Shown here: one piece after another, positions 47,634 to 58,450 of the stretch
Layout: the number at the start of each line of letters is the position of its first letter
Numbering within the stretch: position 1 is the first letter of the stretch
From: Pachypanchax playfairii
Taxonomy: Eukaryota > Chordata > Actinopteri > Cyprinodontiformes > Aplocheilidae
Assembly: GCA_006937955.1 (NCBI GenBank)
Contig: SSNP01000123.1
Coordinates: 1,034,083-1,098,082, forward strand
Length of the DNA stretch: 64,000 nt
Direction: 5' to 3'
Notes under the pieces: model-generated
The model's input: the letters and a program-made list of their open reading frames with translations, nothing else
Databases searched by the model: none
What the model was told of the DNA's origin: nothing
Position numbers and translations under genes: made by a program

Positions 47634-50600
47634 TCAAATTTCTGATGATTCGATCCTCTCTATCCACGGCAGACTCGATGAAAGAGTGTCTTCTTGTTTT
47701 TCGTCCATGCTCTCTGTCTTTTGCTCTGATGCTTCTCTGTCTGGTGTCCCTACTCTGCTTCCTCCTCCTCGGTCTCTGCCCACCCTCAGCTGATGCAGCT
47801 CCTTCTCAAGTTCTTCGTTGCGGTGGTACATCTCTAAATAGCTGGTCTGCAGCTCTTTCTGGTAGCGAATGACCTTGTTCTTTTCGGTCTGCCATGTTTG
47901 TCTCTCGTCCTCAAAAGCCATGGCCTGGGCCTCGCTCTGCCGTCGCTCCAGGAGTAGCTCGGCACGGAGACGTTCCTCAGTGGGACCTCCTGCAAATACA
48001 AAACAAATTGTATAGATTTAGATACAGTCTAGACGAGCAGTAGGAGGGACATAATGAAAGACAAGGAAATTTACTTGTGTCCTGGTTCTTAAGAGAACCC
48101 ATTTAAAATGCCTCACTCTGTATATGATCTGATTTACTTTAACCTATCTGCTCCTATGAAGCCTCATAACCTGTAAAAATGTCAAAACAGTGAAATCAAA
48201 TGTCACTACAAGGAGATACGAGGACAAGATACCTGCTGCTTCTGCTGATACAGTCTCCTCAGTTCCTTTTCCATTTTCACGTGGACCAGGTGAGGGAAAC
48301 CTTGCCTGCTGCGTCCCTTGCAGGATGAGCTTCAGTGCATCAGTCTGAGCCTCTCTGTTTAGCAGCTCAGTTCGTGTTTCTCTGAGCTGTGTCTTCAACT
48401 TGAAGATCTCACTAAGCTTCTGGGTGACTTCTGTCTGAGAGTCCCTTAGCTGCTGCTTCAGCAATGAGATCTCTCCTGATTTCTGACAAACCTGAGGCAC
48501 AGAAAACACAAATTGAATGGTTCTACTGTGTGTGGAGCTTGGTTTTGTAATATGAACAGGAAAAGCAAGCAAGAAGTCAAGTTATCTTTCTTAGCCTCAC
48601 CTCCCACTGCGTCTCCTCCAGTGTCGGACTGGTTGGTTTTGGCATTGCTGCAGCTTCTTTGCTCATTTCGCTCTTCAGGCTGTCGAGCTCCTCCTGCAAC
48701 TGATTTCTCTCCTGCTGGACCTTAAACAGCTGCAGCTGGTAGCTACGCTGTGAACGCTGAGCATGCTGGGAAACCTGACGTAGCTTAGCGGCATACAGTT
48801 GCTTCAGCTCTTCCACCTCTTTCTCCCACAGACGCTGCTTTCCTTCAAACACCTGGATGTAGTGAACAGATGGGAGAAGATGGGTCAAACTTCAAAGGAA
48901 GGGGAAATGTGGACTGAGGCAGAAGAAAAGAGAGCGGTTCACCTGAGCGATGGCGCCCTCGCTCTCATCCAGGTTTCTTTTCATCTGGCTGAGTTCAAGC
49001 TCCTTTTCCACCAGGCGTTCCTCCAGATCCCGCACCTGGACAGAATGATAGTATGAATGACTCACTGACCTGATCATCATCGCACCCATCTCAATAATCC
49101 ACCTTGCACTCACCACATCCTCCACAGAAAGAGATGGTGACCATTCATAAGGAGGTGGAGCCTCCCCATATGGAGTCAAACGGCTCAGGGTGGCCATGCT
49201 TCGACATGCATGCTCCCCCATAGCCACGCCCCCTGATCCTGCAGCCTTCGAGCCCTGAGACATCCGGTCCAGAGATCCGATGGTATTGATGTGGCCCATT
49301 GATGCACTAGAGTAAAATAAAAAATAAAGTGATTAAAATCTCTTCTATTTTCAAAACCCACATAATTAAAAAAATAAAAAAATGTTAAAAAAATAAAAAT
49401 TAGCAAGACTTTCTTTAAACATAAAGAGCAGTTAAGATATTGGCAATGCAGCTAACCTGATGTGAGCCAGATGTGGGCGAAAAGGCGGACGGTACGGCGG
49501 CAGGCTGCTCATGGAGTTATGGCCTGAGTCTGACAGATTATCTTCTTCCTGGCTCGTCACTCGCATTGAGGAGAGAGCCTACACGTAATCACATCATTAC
49601 ACAGTTAATCAGGTGGAGGAGTGTCTAACTTTAGCTGCAACTCTCAATGGATGAAAATTAAGTGTAAAAATAAACTTGCATAGATAATGTTTACAGAAAA
49701 ATACTAGATCCTCGATTCAACTGTCCCTTCTCCGGCTGTCAAAATGTCCTTAGACAAGACACAAAACACCACAAAGGCCCCAGATTTACATACTGGTGTG
49801 TGTGAGTGGGTGAATGTAACTTGTAGTTTAAACATGCTTTGAGTGGTCAAACACTATACAAATACTGAGCATTTACCATTTGGAATGAATGAATCAAGTT
49901 TTACGATTCTAATCTGGAACAGATACCTTGTTTCCTCCTGAAGTTGGTCCTGCATGACGGGAAGGAGATGAAGAAGATGAAGATGTGGAAACTCTTTTAG
50001 AGGCCTGTGCGTACGCTCTGTGCAGTCCATTAGAAACGCTGCAGTCCGTGTCCTCCAACTTGGAAGACGGATATAGGTTTTGCATGGAGCTGAAGTTTTT
50101 GGGGGTGACGGGCTTGAAGGCAGAAGACCTGATTCGAACCTAAAAAAAGAAGCAGAAAGTCCTGACATTATTTCTCTTGCTGACAGAGAGAAGGGCATCA
50201 CTAAAACAACGGAATCCAGGCTTTAGGACGTAATTGACTGTGTTTGTAATATTTCAATACTACTACACCTTCTGTGTTTCAGTGTTGATGAATGCAGGCA
50301 GGAAAAGGTTGATATTTGACCGTTCCAATAAATTCCAAGCACAGGGAGTGACAGATTCACAATCTGTGCTGGTAAACCGGAAGACATCTGAGGCTGATTT
50401 ATGCTGTTAACATGCTATATGGGGTGCTGCATCGTTTTGCTACAGATGTATTAATGTGATACGGTTCAACTGAGCACAACCCCAGCAGCTTTTCAGATCA
50501 TTTTTTAAAATAACACCAATATAAACTCATTTACTATCAGTCATTCTGCTGAATTTGAGTGAGATCATCACCTCTAAAGAGGTAAAGAGGTTCTTTTTTT

Positions 50601-51244
50601 AATTGATCCAAAGTGACCCTTTCTAAAAAATAATTCCTTCAAAATTTAAGTTTTAAGTGGTTCAGTGACCGTGAAATATATTTTACTGACTATCTAATAC
50701 AAAAAATTCTTAATAAATGAATGTTTTATGATAAAAATGATCCTGTAAAGGGTTTTGTTTAACCTTTTCATACTTTCCCCCACTAGGCAGTGAGTTTTTG
50801 GTTAGGTCCACTTCTGTGCCATTTTTAGAGTAGACTTTAGCGTAAACGTCATCATCCTCTCGAGCACTGATGATGTCCCTCTTGCTGTTGCTGCTTGAAC
50901 CTCCTTTTGGCTCTTTTCTGTTTAAAAGACACAGGAAGTCAGACAACATCTCCTAAGATGCTCATCAAGAACAAACTTCTCTGTAGCTGTTCCCACCTGG
51001 TGATGTTGAGGTAGTTCAGTAGTTCTCTCTGGGCGAGACCTTTCTTCAGGAGGTCATTGGTCTGTTTGGGTCTCACCCTGGGAACAGCGCGGTTGGCTTT
51101 AGTTGGAGACACATCTGGCCTCTCCACCAGACTGCCTACACTTCCCATGCTGCAGTGATGAGGGAGGGGAGAAGAAGGGAAAGGGCAGCTGTAGTTTTGT
51201 TTGGTGCCACGTGTCAGAGGAAGAGTCTGGACTGAGGTTGCCAT
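47634..51244 (-). CDS. n4bp3: N4BP3, NEDD4-binding protein 3 (Fez1/LZTS-type coiled-coil protein), 629 aa
   Basis: Nine coding exons, in 5' to 3' order: 51244-50997, 50917-50764, 50139-49927, 49578-49457, 49306-49114, 49035-48943, 48852-48601, 48491-48233, 47989-47634. All have GT/AG borders and agreeing phases, for 629 residues. The N-terminus MGSVGSLVERPDVSP (from about residue 32), DLLKKGLAQRELLNYL, the IRSSAFKPVTPKNFSSMQNL block, the PPPYEWSPS motif and the end ESSEI match N4BP3. The C-terminal half is heptad-rich coiled coil (Fez1 domain), for example EISLLKQQLRDSQTEV and VIRYQKELQTSYLEMYHRN. The mammalian protein binds NEDD4 ligases and acts in axon and dendrite branching. PPPY is a plausible WW-domain ligand. 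It is longer than human (about 544 as I recall). The acceptor at 51277 implies an upstream leader exon. Confidence 0.94.
49738..49878 (+). mobile_element. SINE 3' fragment in n4bp3 intron 3
   Basis: TCCTTAGACAAGACAC, then GTGAGTGGGTGAATG and the tail TTTGAGTGGTCAAACACTATACAAATAC match the SINE at 12315. The tRNA head is lost. It is opposite in orientation to the host gene and ends about 50 bp from exon 3. Confidence 0.75.
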
Positions 51245-51697
51245 TGATCACAAAGCCTCTTGAGGAGGTGAAATGATCTGAGGGAAAAGTCAATTAGGAA
51301 GGAAGAAGTGAGCTGATGACACCTTAGTTCAAAGATTTCAAATTGAGACATTTCCACTTCTTGTTCAATACCCGGAGCTTGATCAGTCAAACGGATCAAC
51401 TGCAGATTATTATCAGAAATTACAAATTACTCACCCATTATTAACTAATAACATGGACAATAGTAGTTATATATTTATATATAACAACACTAGAACAACT
51501 CAGCTTTCCACAAAAAACAAACACACCCACTTTACTTTCATGCAACAAATGCAAAATCACTTTTTGCAAAGTGGAGGGAAATTAAATGACATGCTGCACA
51601 AAGCAAATCAAAGGAAGACAGAACTTGTACGATTTTTTTGACATATGGTACATTATGAACCTGTTAATTAACTTTGATCCAACTGGTTGCTAAAACA

Positions 51698-51968
51698 GCA
51701 GCATGGTGGTGCAGTAGGTTGCCTGAGTTGAAAACCAGGCCCGGACCTTTCTGCATGGAGTTTACATGTTCTCCCTGTGCACGTGTGGGTTTTCTCCAGC
51801 TTCCTCACACAGACTAAATTGTCCCTAGGTGTAAGTGAGAGATAAGTGAGATTGTTTATTTGCGACGTGTCCAGGTGCCCCGCCTCTCACCCAATGACTG
51901 CTGGAGGTAGGCACCAGCTCACTGTGACCTTGAACAGGAATAAGTGAGTATCGATAATGCATGGATGG
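51698..51968 (+). mobile_element. SINE-like element of a second fish family
   Basis: It has GCATGGTGGTGCAGTAGGTTG, then TGGAGTTTACATGTTCTCC, CCCCGCCTCTCACCCAATGA and GGTAGGCACCAGCTCAC, ending near ATGCATGGATGG. These blocks in this order are typical of an abundant percomorph SINE. There are internal gaps. It lies just upstream of n4bp3. Confidence 0.75.
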
Positions 51969-51969
51969 T

Positions 51970-53060
51970 TGCTACAAATCAAAAAAGATGCACTGGTCAA
52001 CACCACACATATTAAAAATGTAAAGAAAAACAGCAACAGGATTTTCAAGGTGAGTTATCAGTAAACAAAAGTAAACATGCTAAAATTCATGTGATTTCAG
52101 AATTCTGGCACTACTTACATATAGTTTCAGTAGAAAGGGTATTTTTCTATTTTACATCAACATTTTGTATAATGAGCAATTATTGTTTTCCACAGATTCT
52201 TATGAATGTAAACCAGCTGCCAGGTAATTCAAACACCCACCAGAGAGCCTCTTCACCCCCCCACATAACATTGTGTCACCATTCTCCTCCCTGATAACAT
52301 CGTTTAGTTTTTTTTTAAATCACCCACGCATCTCCTCCTTCCCTTGTTTTCAGACAACCTCATTAAGGTGCACTATTGATTTCACCCTTTTGACCCTATC
52401 TGTTCTTGTGCATAAACACCTCCCAGCAACCATAAAACATTCCTGAGATAATAAAATACACAAACACACTGCTGTGTTTTTGACTATAAATAATAAGACC
52501 TGACATAGACCAAATCTTTGTAAGTGTTCAGGCAAATTATGCAGAAGCTGTAGACCAGGTACATTTAAATGGAGGTTATGCATGTTCACTGAAAGAGAAT
52601 AATGTGTATTATTTCATTCTATCTTGAGTAGTACACATGTTTATATTCAGAGTAGACATGGTAACTATTTTTAAAGCTCCGCAGGCGCAATGGCAATTTT
52701 GTTCCCTATCAAAGCAAATGCTGATACTACTTTATAATAAGGCTATGCTTATAAATGACTAGTAAATTATTAATAATGTAGTTGTTACTTCAGCTGTAAA
52801 CACTTTAAAAGCCATGATGAAGTGGTTACAATGCATTTAATTCAAAAGAAACAGTGAGCTTACTTATTTAGATAAACAGTGTCTTATAACTGATCTATAA
52901 AAGCTTAATTATAAGATGTTTACAAACTAATTAATAATGACTTATTACGTATTATTAAATCCTGTATAAAGACAGTTTAACTGAAAACACTGTTTTCAAT
53001 TATGCAACAAGAATTTCAATATTCTTGCAGTATTTGGTATGCGGCTCGGTTCACTTTAGC
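51970..53060. other. Intergenic, nothing recognised
   Basis: AT-rich, and upstream of n4bp3 on its own strand. Its unlocated leader exon and promoter may lie here or just before 51698, but no convincing CpG-rich promoter is visible. Confidence 0.45.
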
Positions 53061-53068
53061 CCCCTGCG

Positions 53069-53662
53069 GGCCCTTTTCCACCACCTTTCTCGGGTTTTAA
53101 CCGCGTCATTCCACGCCAGCCCGGCCTCTTTTTTCAGACCACCTCCTCGGTGGTCCAAAGCGGCCCAAAGCGGGCCCACACGCCCACCTGTCTAATGATT
53201 GGTCCAGTAAACTGCTACCAGTGACACGACTACCTACGTAGTGGTAGGCCCTGATTGGCCCGGCTCTGTGTGGTGTCCATGTGGTGTGATATAGAAGCGC
53301 TCACGCAAGAGGCTTTAAAAAAAAAAACCCCAGCAATCATACAAATATTTTATTTTAAAATACAATTAACTTTGGACAATGGTGACTTCCTCCATAAGAA
53401 CCAAAACTCAAACCAACCAAAATGAACCACAGACAGAGTGCAAAGTACAAAAACACACGTATATCCGCCATTGTTGTTGTTGTTTCACGCGCTGTGATGT
53501 CGTGGACAAAGACTTTTGCGCGCCACTTTTCATAGCCAGATGGGCACGCCCCTATTCCCACTTACGTCCGCTTTATGTTTCCACCGCCTCAAGCGAGTTG
53601 ATCCGCGCTATACTGTACCGCTCTCAAGCGCGCCGTGCTGATTTGTCAGTGGAAAAGGGGCA
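53069..53662. mobile_element. Probable non-autonomous DNA transposon (MITE), CpG-richer than flanks
   Basis: The left part has GGGCCCTTTTCCACC; the right part ends GTGGAAAAGGGGC, its near reverse complement. Both subterminal regions are rich in CGC/GCG words, unlike the surrounding AT-rich DNA. I could not identify the exact ends or a target duplication, so the borders are approximate. Confidence 0.5.
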
Positions 53663-53689
53663 AATGTGTCTCTAACATGCTCAGATCTC

Positions 53690-54262
53690 AATATTTTACA
53701 TCCATTTTAATTTTGTTTAACAAAACATGGTGTTTTCTATGGTCTTCCAGGTCTTTTGGTGTTGCTGAGCTCACAATGCATTCTTCCTTTTTATGAATGT
53801 TCCGAACAGTTATTTTGGCCATGCTGAATGTTTTTTGCTATCTCTCTGATGGGTTTGTTTTGTTTTTATAACCTAATGATGGCTTGCTTCACTGATAGTG
53901 ACAGCTCTTTGGATCTCATCTTGAAAGTTGACAACAGCAGATTCCAAATGCAAATAGCACACTGGAAATGAACTCTGGACCTTTTATCTGCAAATTGTAA
54001 TTGGGATAATGAGGGAATATTACACACCTGGCTATGGAACAGCTGAGAAGCCAATTGTCCCATTACTTTTGGTCCCTTAACAAATGGGAGGCACATATAC
54101 AAACTGTTGTAATTCCTACACCGTTCACCTGATTTGGATGTAAATACCCTCACATTAAAGCTGACAGTCTGCAGTTATTGCACATAATGTTTGTTTCATT
54201 TCAAATCCATTGTGGGGATGTACACAACCAAAATGTTTGAATATTTATGGACCTGACTGTAT
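53690..54262. mobile_element. Abundant teleost non-autonomous DNA transposon
   Basis: Blocks such as TCTCATCTTGAAAGTTGACA, CCCATTACTTTTGGTCCCTT and TATTTATGGACCTGACTGTA, in this order, belong to a repeat I recognise from many fish genomes. The sequence is well preserved but has no intact ORF. A Tc1/mariner-type origin is likely but not shown here. Confidence 0.6.
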
Positions 54263-54264
54263 AT

Positions 54265-56121
54265 ATACACCTGTGTCCAAATCATGTCCTTTTCACTCTG
54301 TCTCTTCTCCAGAGTTATCAATCTCTTGTTCAGTAACAGACAAAAATCCAGAAACAACAGATTATTGATTATTCAGCATGTCCACAATGGTTTACATAGC
54401 TTTATTTACATTCCTGCATTTCGCCACTTCCAAAGTTCACAAAAAATTTGGAATTGTGCAGCAATATTCTGTAAATATGGGTGGGTGTTTGAAGCTTAAT
54501 TACTGGAAGTCTGCACATCCAGATTTGTTTGGGCAAGTGTCTACAAGGTCTACATGTAAAATTTATTGGTATGAAGTAGTAAAAAAAAAACACATCCAAA
54601 TCACATGTTGTGACATTAAGTCCCACCCTCTTCCTATAAAGAACTGGACATATTCCTGATTTAAATAATTTCAAAACACAGCACGTCATTATTTTTTATC
54701 AAGTGTTGACTCTACTGTAGATTGTATATTTCTTACCTCGCTGTTGTGTTTGAACATTAATTGCACCTCTACTAAGAAGGTTATATTTTTGGTGGTGTTT
54801 GTCTGTTTGTATGTTGGTTTGTGCTGTCTGAGTGTTTCTAGTTCTAATATGTTTAATTAATTATTTAAATTATAATATAATATATAAATATATAATATTT
54901 ATAAAAACACCATGAATGCATAAAAATGAAGAGGCAGGACTTTCAGTCTCACATCTCCAGTGCACAGACTCTTCATTCCGAAAATTCAACATGACAGTTC
55001 TCATAAATTGGATGTCGTATTTTTTTTACTTTTTAACAACAGAAGAAGATGTGTCTATGTCAATGCACTCTAATGGCACTCTCCTCAAACCATTGTTCCT
55101 CTCACTTTCACACAAACAATTTCAATAGCACTCTGGTAATTCCTCTTCCTTCTGACACAAACCACATTTATCAAGCACCTTGCACTGCTGGCCTGGACAG
55201 TTATAACAATTATGTAAATGGTTAAAATAAGCAGGGAGAGCTGTGCAACAGTAACTTCAGCCCCCTCCATTCAGGGCTCTTAGCCAGGCCAAGATCAAAG
55301 AAGCCAAAGCTGCTCATGCTTATATTCATGAGCTCTCCCCACAACTACCCCCGCTACAAAAAAACACGGAACTTATCACAAAAGCATCCAGCTCCAAATA
55401 AACTAGAATAATAACTCAAACTGTGCCAAGAGCCTGATAATCAAAAATTATAAATACCAAAAAGTATAAAATTACACTTGGAGAACAAGTGTTCTTCTTT
55501 AGTGTTAACCGATATACAGTATGTTGCATATCCTTTCGTCCAAGTAAATGAGGGTAGGATGTGTGGAGAGTGTATGAACGTGTGGCTGATTTGATATAAA
55601 TAAGTAATGAGTGTGCTAAGCCTAATGGCCCCTGATCAAAGTTGAGAGCCGTATTTTTAGCTACATCTACAAAATACCCAGAAGCCAATCAATATGTATC
55701 AGGAAACTGCCTAAGCCTTTAGTGGGGTGAGGTTAAGGTGACCGAGGTAAAGCAATTCATTTTGGGTAAACATTCGTTTTAGGTGGAGCAACCACAAATC
55801 TCAGGAGACTGAAAAAGTCTTACTTCCAGTTGTTTTCCATAATTGCCTTCTAGTTTATGGGCCCAAGTAAACCAGGAGACACCGCAAGATTTACAGCCTG
55901 GCCCAGACCAGCCAAGGGGCCCTGAAATGCAGCACACCTCCTTAAATCAAACACACGCACGCACAAATGTGCACACAAACATAGATCAAAGCAGTACCAG
56001 CCTTGAATAGTTAAGGTTTAATTGAGAAGTGGCCCCTTTTTCAGGCCTGTCTCACCACAGAGATGAGCTTCTATTAAAGTGCTGCTGAGATTTCAGATAT
56101 TACTCATGCTGTTCTACAACA
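54265..56121. other. Intergenic, nothing recognised
   Basis: There is an extremely AT-rich patch near 54850-54905 (alternating TA). No exon, RNA gene or defined repeat could be supported. Confidence 0.5.
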
Positions 56122-56352
56122 GGGCTGCATGGTGGTGCAGTGGGTAGCACTTTTGCCTTGCATCAAAGAGGTCCTGGGTGCAAAACCAGACTGCATGGAG
56201 TTTGCATACTCTCCCTCTGCATGTGTGGGTTTTCTCCGGGGTCTCTGGCTTCCACACAAAATAAAATGTTTGAGGTTAATTGGCAACTCTGCTGTCCTTA
56301 GGAGTGAGTGGGAGTGGTTGTTTGTCTATATGGGATGGACTGGTGAAGAGAG
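56122..56352 (+). mobile_element. SINE-like element, same family as 51698
   Basis: GGGCTGCATGGTGGTGCAGTG, GGTCCTGGGTGCAAAACCAG (B-box position), TGGAGTTTGCATACTCTCC and GGTTAATTGGCAACTCTG in order, then a degenerate GTCTATATGGGATGGACTGG end. Confidence 0.8.
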
Positions 56353-56501
56353 TGTTTTGGAGTGATTGAAAGAAAAAAGATTTGGAGGGACTTCCTTTAT
56401 TCCAAGCTCATTACTCCCTCTCTGAGGTGGAGCAGAGTGCTGCTTCCTTATCTCAGAGAGAAAGATCTTGGCAACGCCAAACCTGTTGGTTTACTGTGCA
56501 T

Positions 56502-56650
56502 CTTTCTAACTGAAGGTTTCTGAACACTGCACAAAACCAACACATATGCCCAGCAGTACTTGGCCAGTCAAGCAATGAAGCACAGATCAAGAGTCCATAA
56601 CTGGTATGACATCACAGTCCAGGAGATTAAAGCATTCTTCACTGTTTTTG
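56502..56650 (+). repeat. 149-bp segment duplicated at 57445-57593
   Basis: From CTTTCTAACTGAAGG to CTGTTTTTG, the two copies are 943 bp apart, in the same orientation, and differ at a single base (A at 56641, C at 57584). Here the segment is in its natural place in the piggyBac relic. Confidence 0.95.
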
Positions 56651-57444
56651 TGCATGGGCCTGGTGGAATAAGAAGAGCAGGATAATCATCGGACAACATT
56701 CACTTCAGGATTTGGAAAAGTGATGACAAGAACTAGATTTCAATCCAATCTGTCGATGTTACACTTTGAAAACAATAAAGAGAATGTTGAGAGGGGGTAG
56801 CCACACAATGACAGACTTTTCAAGGTGTGTCCAGAGCTGGAGACCATCATGCCACACTTCCAAGAGGCTTATGGTCGATCCAAGGAGCTATGATTGGATG
56901 AGATGACCATTGCCTTTAAAGGAAGGTGGACTTTGAAGAAATAAAACCCAAACAAGCCTGATAAATATGGCTTTAAAACATTTGCTTCTGACTGAGGCCA
57001 AATCAGGTCTTGTGTTAAGGTGAACCTTGTACACTGGACGACATCTTCTTGTGTATGAGCTGATGGCTTCATATTAGGGATGTAACGATACACTCAACTC
57101 ACGATTCGGTACGGTTCACCATTTTTTGTTCACGATACGATTTTCTCATGATTTTTTTCAATCAAAATGAGCTACAGACAAATTTATGACCAAATAAAAT
57201 GATCTTTTATTCATTGGAAAAAAAAAGTTTTAGAGGTGTTTTCTTGACAGAAACTCTGCAAAACAGTTTGTGCCCTCTTATAAAAAGTGCAACTTACATG
57301 AAAAACATTAGCTTTCTTTAGAAACAGTCTCACAAGTAAACCAAACTGGTTTAAGTTCTTAAATGACTAAAGAAAATAAATATTGACCAAAAATAGAGGT
57401 CCTTTCTTTACAGAAACTCAGTTTCAACTTCTAGTAGTTATTCA

Positions 57445-57593
57445 CTTTCTAACTGAAGGTTTCTGAACACTGCACAAAACCAACACATATGCCCAGCAGT
57501 ACTTGGCCAGTCAAGCAATGAAGCACAGATCAAGAGTCCATAACTGGTATGACATCACAGTCCAGGAGATTAAAGCATTCTTCCCTGTTTTTG
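57445..57593 (+). repeat. PiggyBac filler copy inside the hAT element
   Basis: Near-identical to 56502-56650 (one mismatch in 149). It replaces the middle of the hAT and joins its two remaining parts. See the findings for the proposed mechanism. Confidence 0.93.
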
Positions 57594-58104
57594 ATATCAA
57601 AACATAAACATCAGCCCTCACCTCCTGGTAGAGTTTTGGCACGACAACCTGGCTGAAGTGCTGTCGTGACGGGATGCGGTATCTTGGCTCCAGCGTGTTC
57701 ATCAATAGCCGAAAGCCCTCATTTTCAACGACAGAAAATGGTCTCAAATCTTTTCCAATAAAATAACCAATTGCCTTGGTGATTTCTTGCGCTCTTGCGT
57801 TGTTGTGGGGAAGAGGAGCTGCAAAGCCTCTGGTAAGAGTGGTTTGTCCCCTCGGTAATTTTCGCTGAGGTGGCGGCGTACTTTGCTTCTCTCTGTGGTG
57901 GCGGATAATGTGTTGCTGCATGTTGCTTGTGTTGCCGGTATATGTGAGCAGTTTCTTGCAATATTTACATGCCGATTTGGTTTTGTCTGTCCATTGCTCA
58001 CCGGTTGTATTTGTGTATATGGGGAATCGAAAGTGTTGCCACACAAGTGATTTAAAACCAGTCGGAGCATCTTCCAGTTCAAAGTCGTTGCTTTCCGTCG
58101 CCAT
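57594..58104 (-). pseudogene. hAT transposase, N-terminal part with BED zinc finger, truncated
   Basis: About 170 codons remain from MATESNDFELEDAPTGF. A BED-type finger (CKYC, then H-x4-H in QQHIIRHH, roughly residues 20-70) is followed by the start of the hAT core (AIGYFIGKDLRPFSVVENEGF, then YRIPSRQHFSQVVVP). Such proteins bind element ends through the BED finger and cut through an RNase-H-like DDE core. The core's catalytic part and the C-terminal dimerisation region are missing. After YQEVRADVY the frame runs into antisense piggyBac DNA, so the last ~27 residues of the open frame are foreign. Confidence 0.85.
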
Positions 58105-58450
58105 GTTTTTCCTCGTTCTGTGCCCCGGTCTACGTAGTGATGCAAATCACGAGTCAGGAGACTTGACATCAGATGTTGAATGTATTACCAACCAATGACA
58201 TTTTAAAAAAGATTACGTAACCCATTTCCTCAACCAAAAAAAAAAAAAAAAAAACTACATTCTGGCATCTGGCAGCGAATCGTCACGCATTTGTACCGGT
58301 TTTTGATCGTGTCACGATGCATCGTTACATCCCTACTTCATATAAAAGAAAGGATCATGTGGTGCACATGGATAGTTGCCACACCTCACCTGCTATTGCA
58401 AAGGAGCATTGCGATCCATTAACCCTGTGGCTGGAACTTCTGGAACGGAC

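Larger units (their letters stand above)
57075..58335 (-). mobile_element. hAT element, internally rearranged, exact 8-bp target duplication
   Basis: The ends are TAGGGATGTAACGATACAC on the left and, as reverse complement, TAGGGATGTAACGATGCATC on the right. Identical CTTCATAT duplications flank it at 57067-57074 and 58336-58343, proving the borders. It is 1261 bp, far too short for a complete hAT. It carries only the first part of a BED-finger transposase on the minus strand and a piece of foreign piggyBac DNA (57445-57593). A poly(A) run of about 20 lies near 58235 on the plus strand. Confidence 0.95.
56500..58395 (+). pseudogene. PiggyBac-type transposase relic, split by a hAT insertion
   Basis: Before the insertion (to 57074) the pieces NTYAQQYLASQAMKH and WYDITVQEIKAFF, then LDEMTIAFKGRWTLKK-stop-NPNKPDKYGFKTFASD, match the conserved blocks of piggyBac transposases (DDE_Tnp_1_7). 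The DE..xFKGR...KPxKxGFK box is the clearest. It resumes after the hAT with YKRKDHVVHMDS (the xxHVVxxDNF box, here degenerate). Several stops and frame shifts show it is inactive. Both outer ends are indistinct. The first ATG of the long array ORF (58317) lies in the hAT terminus and reads into this relic. Confidence 0.8.
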
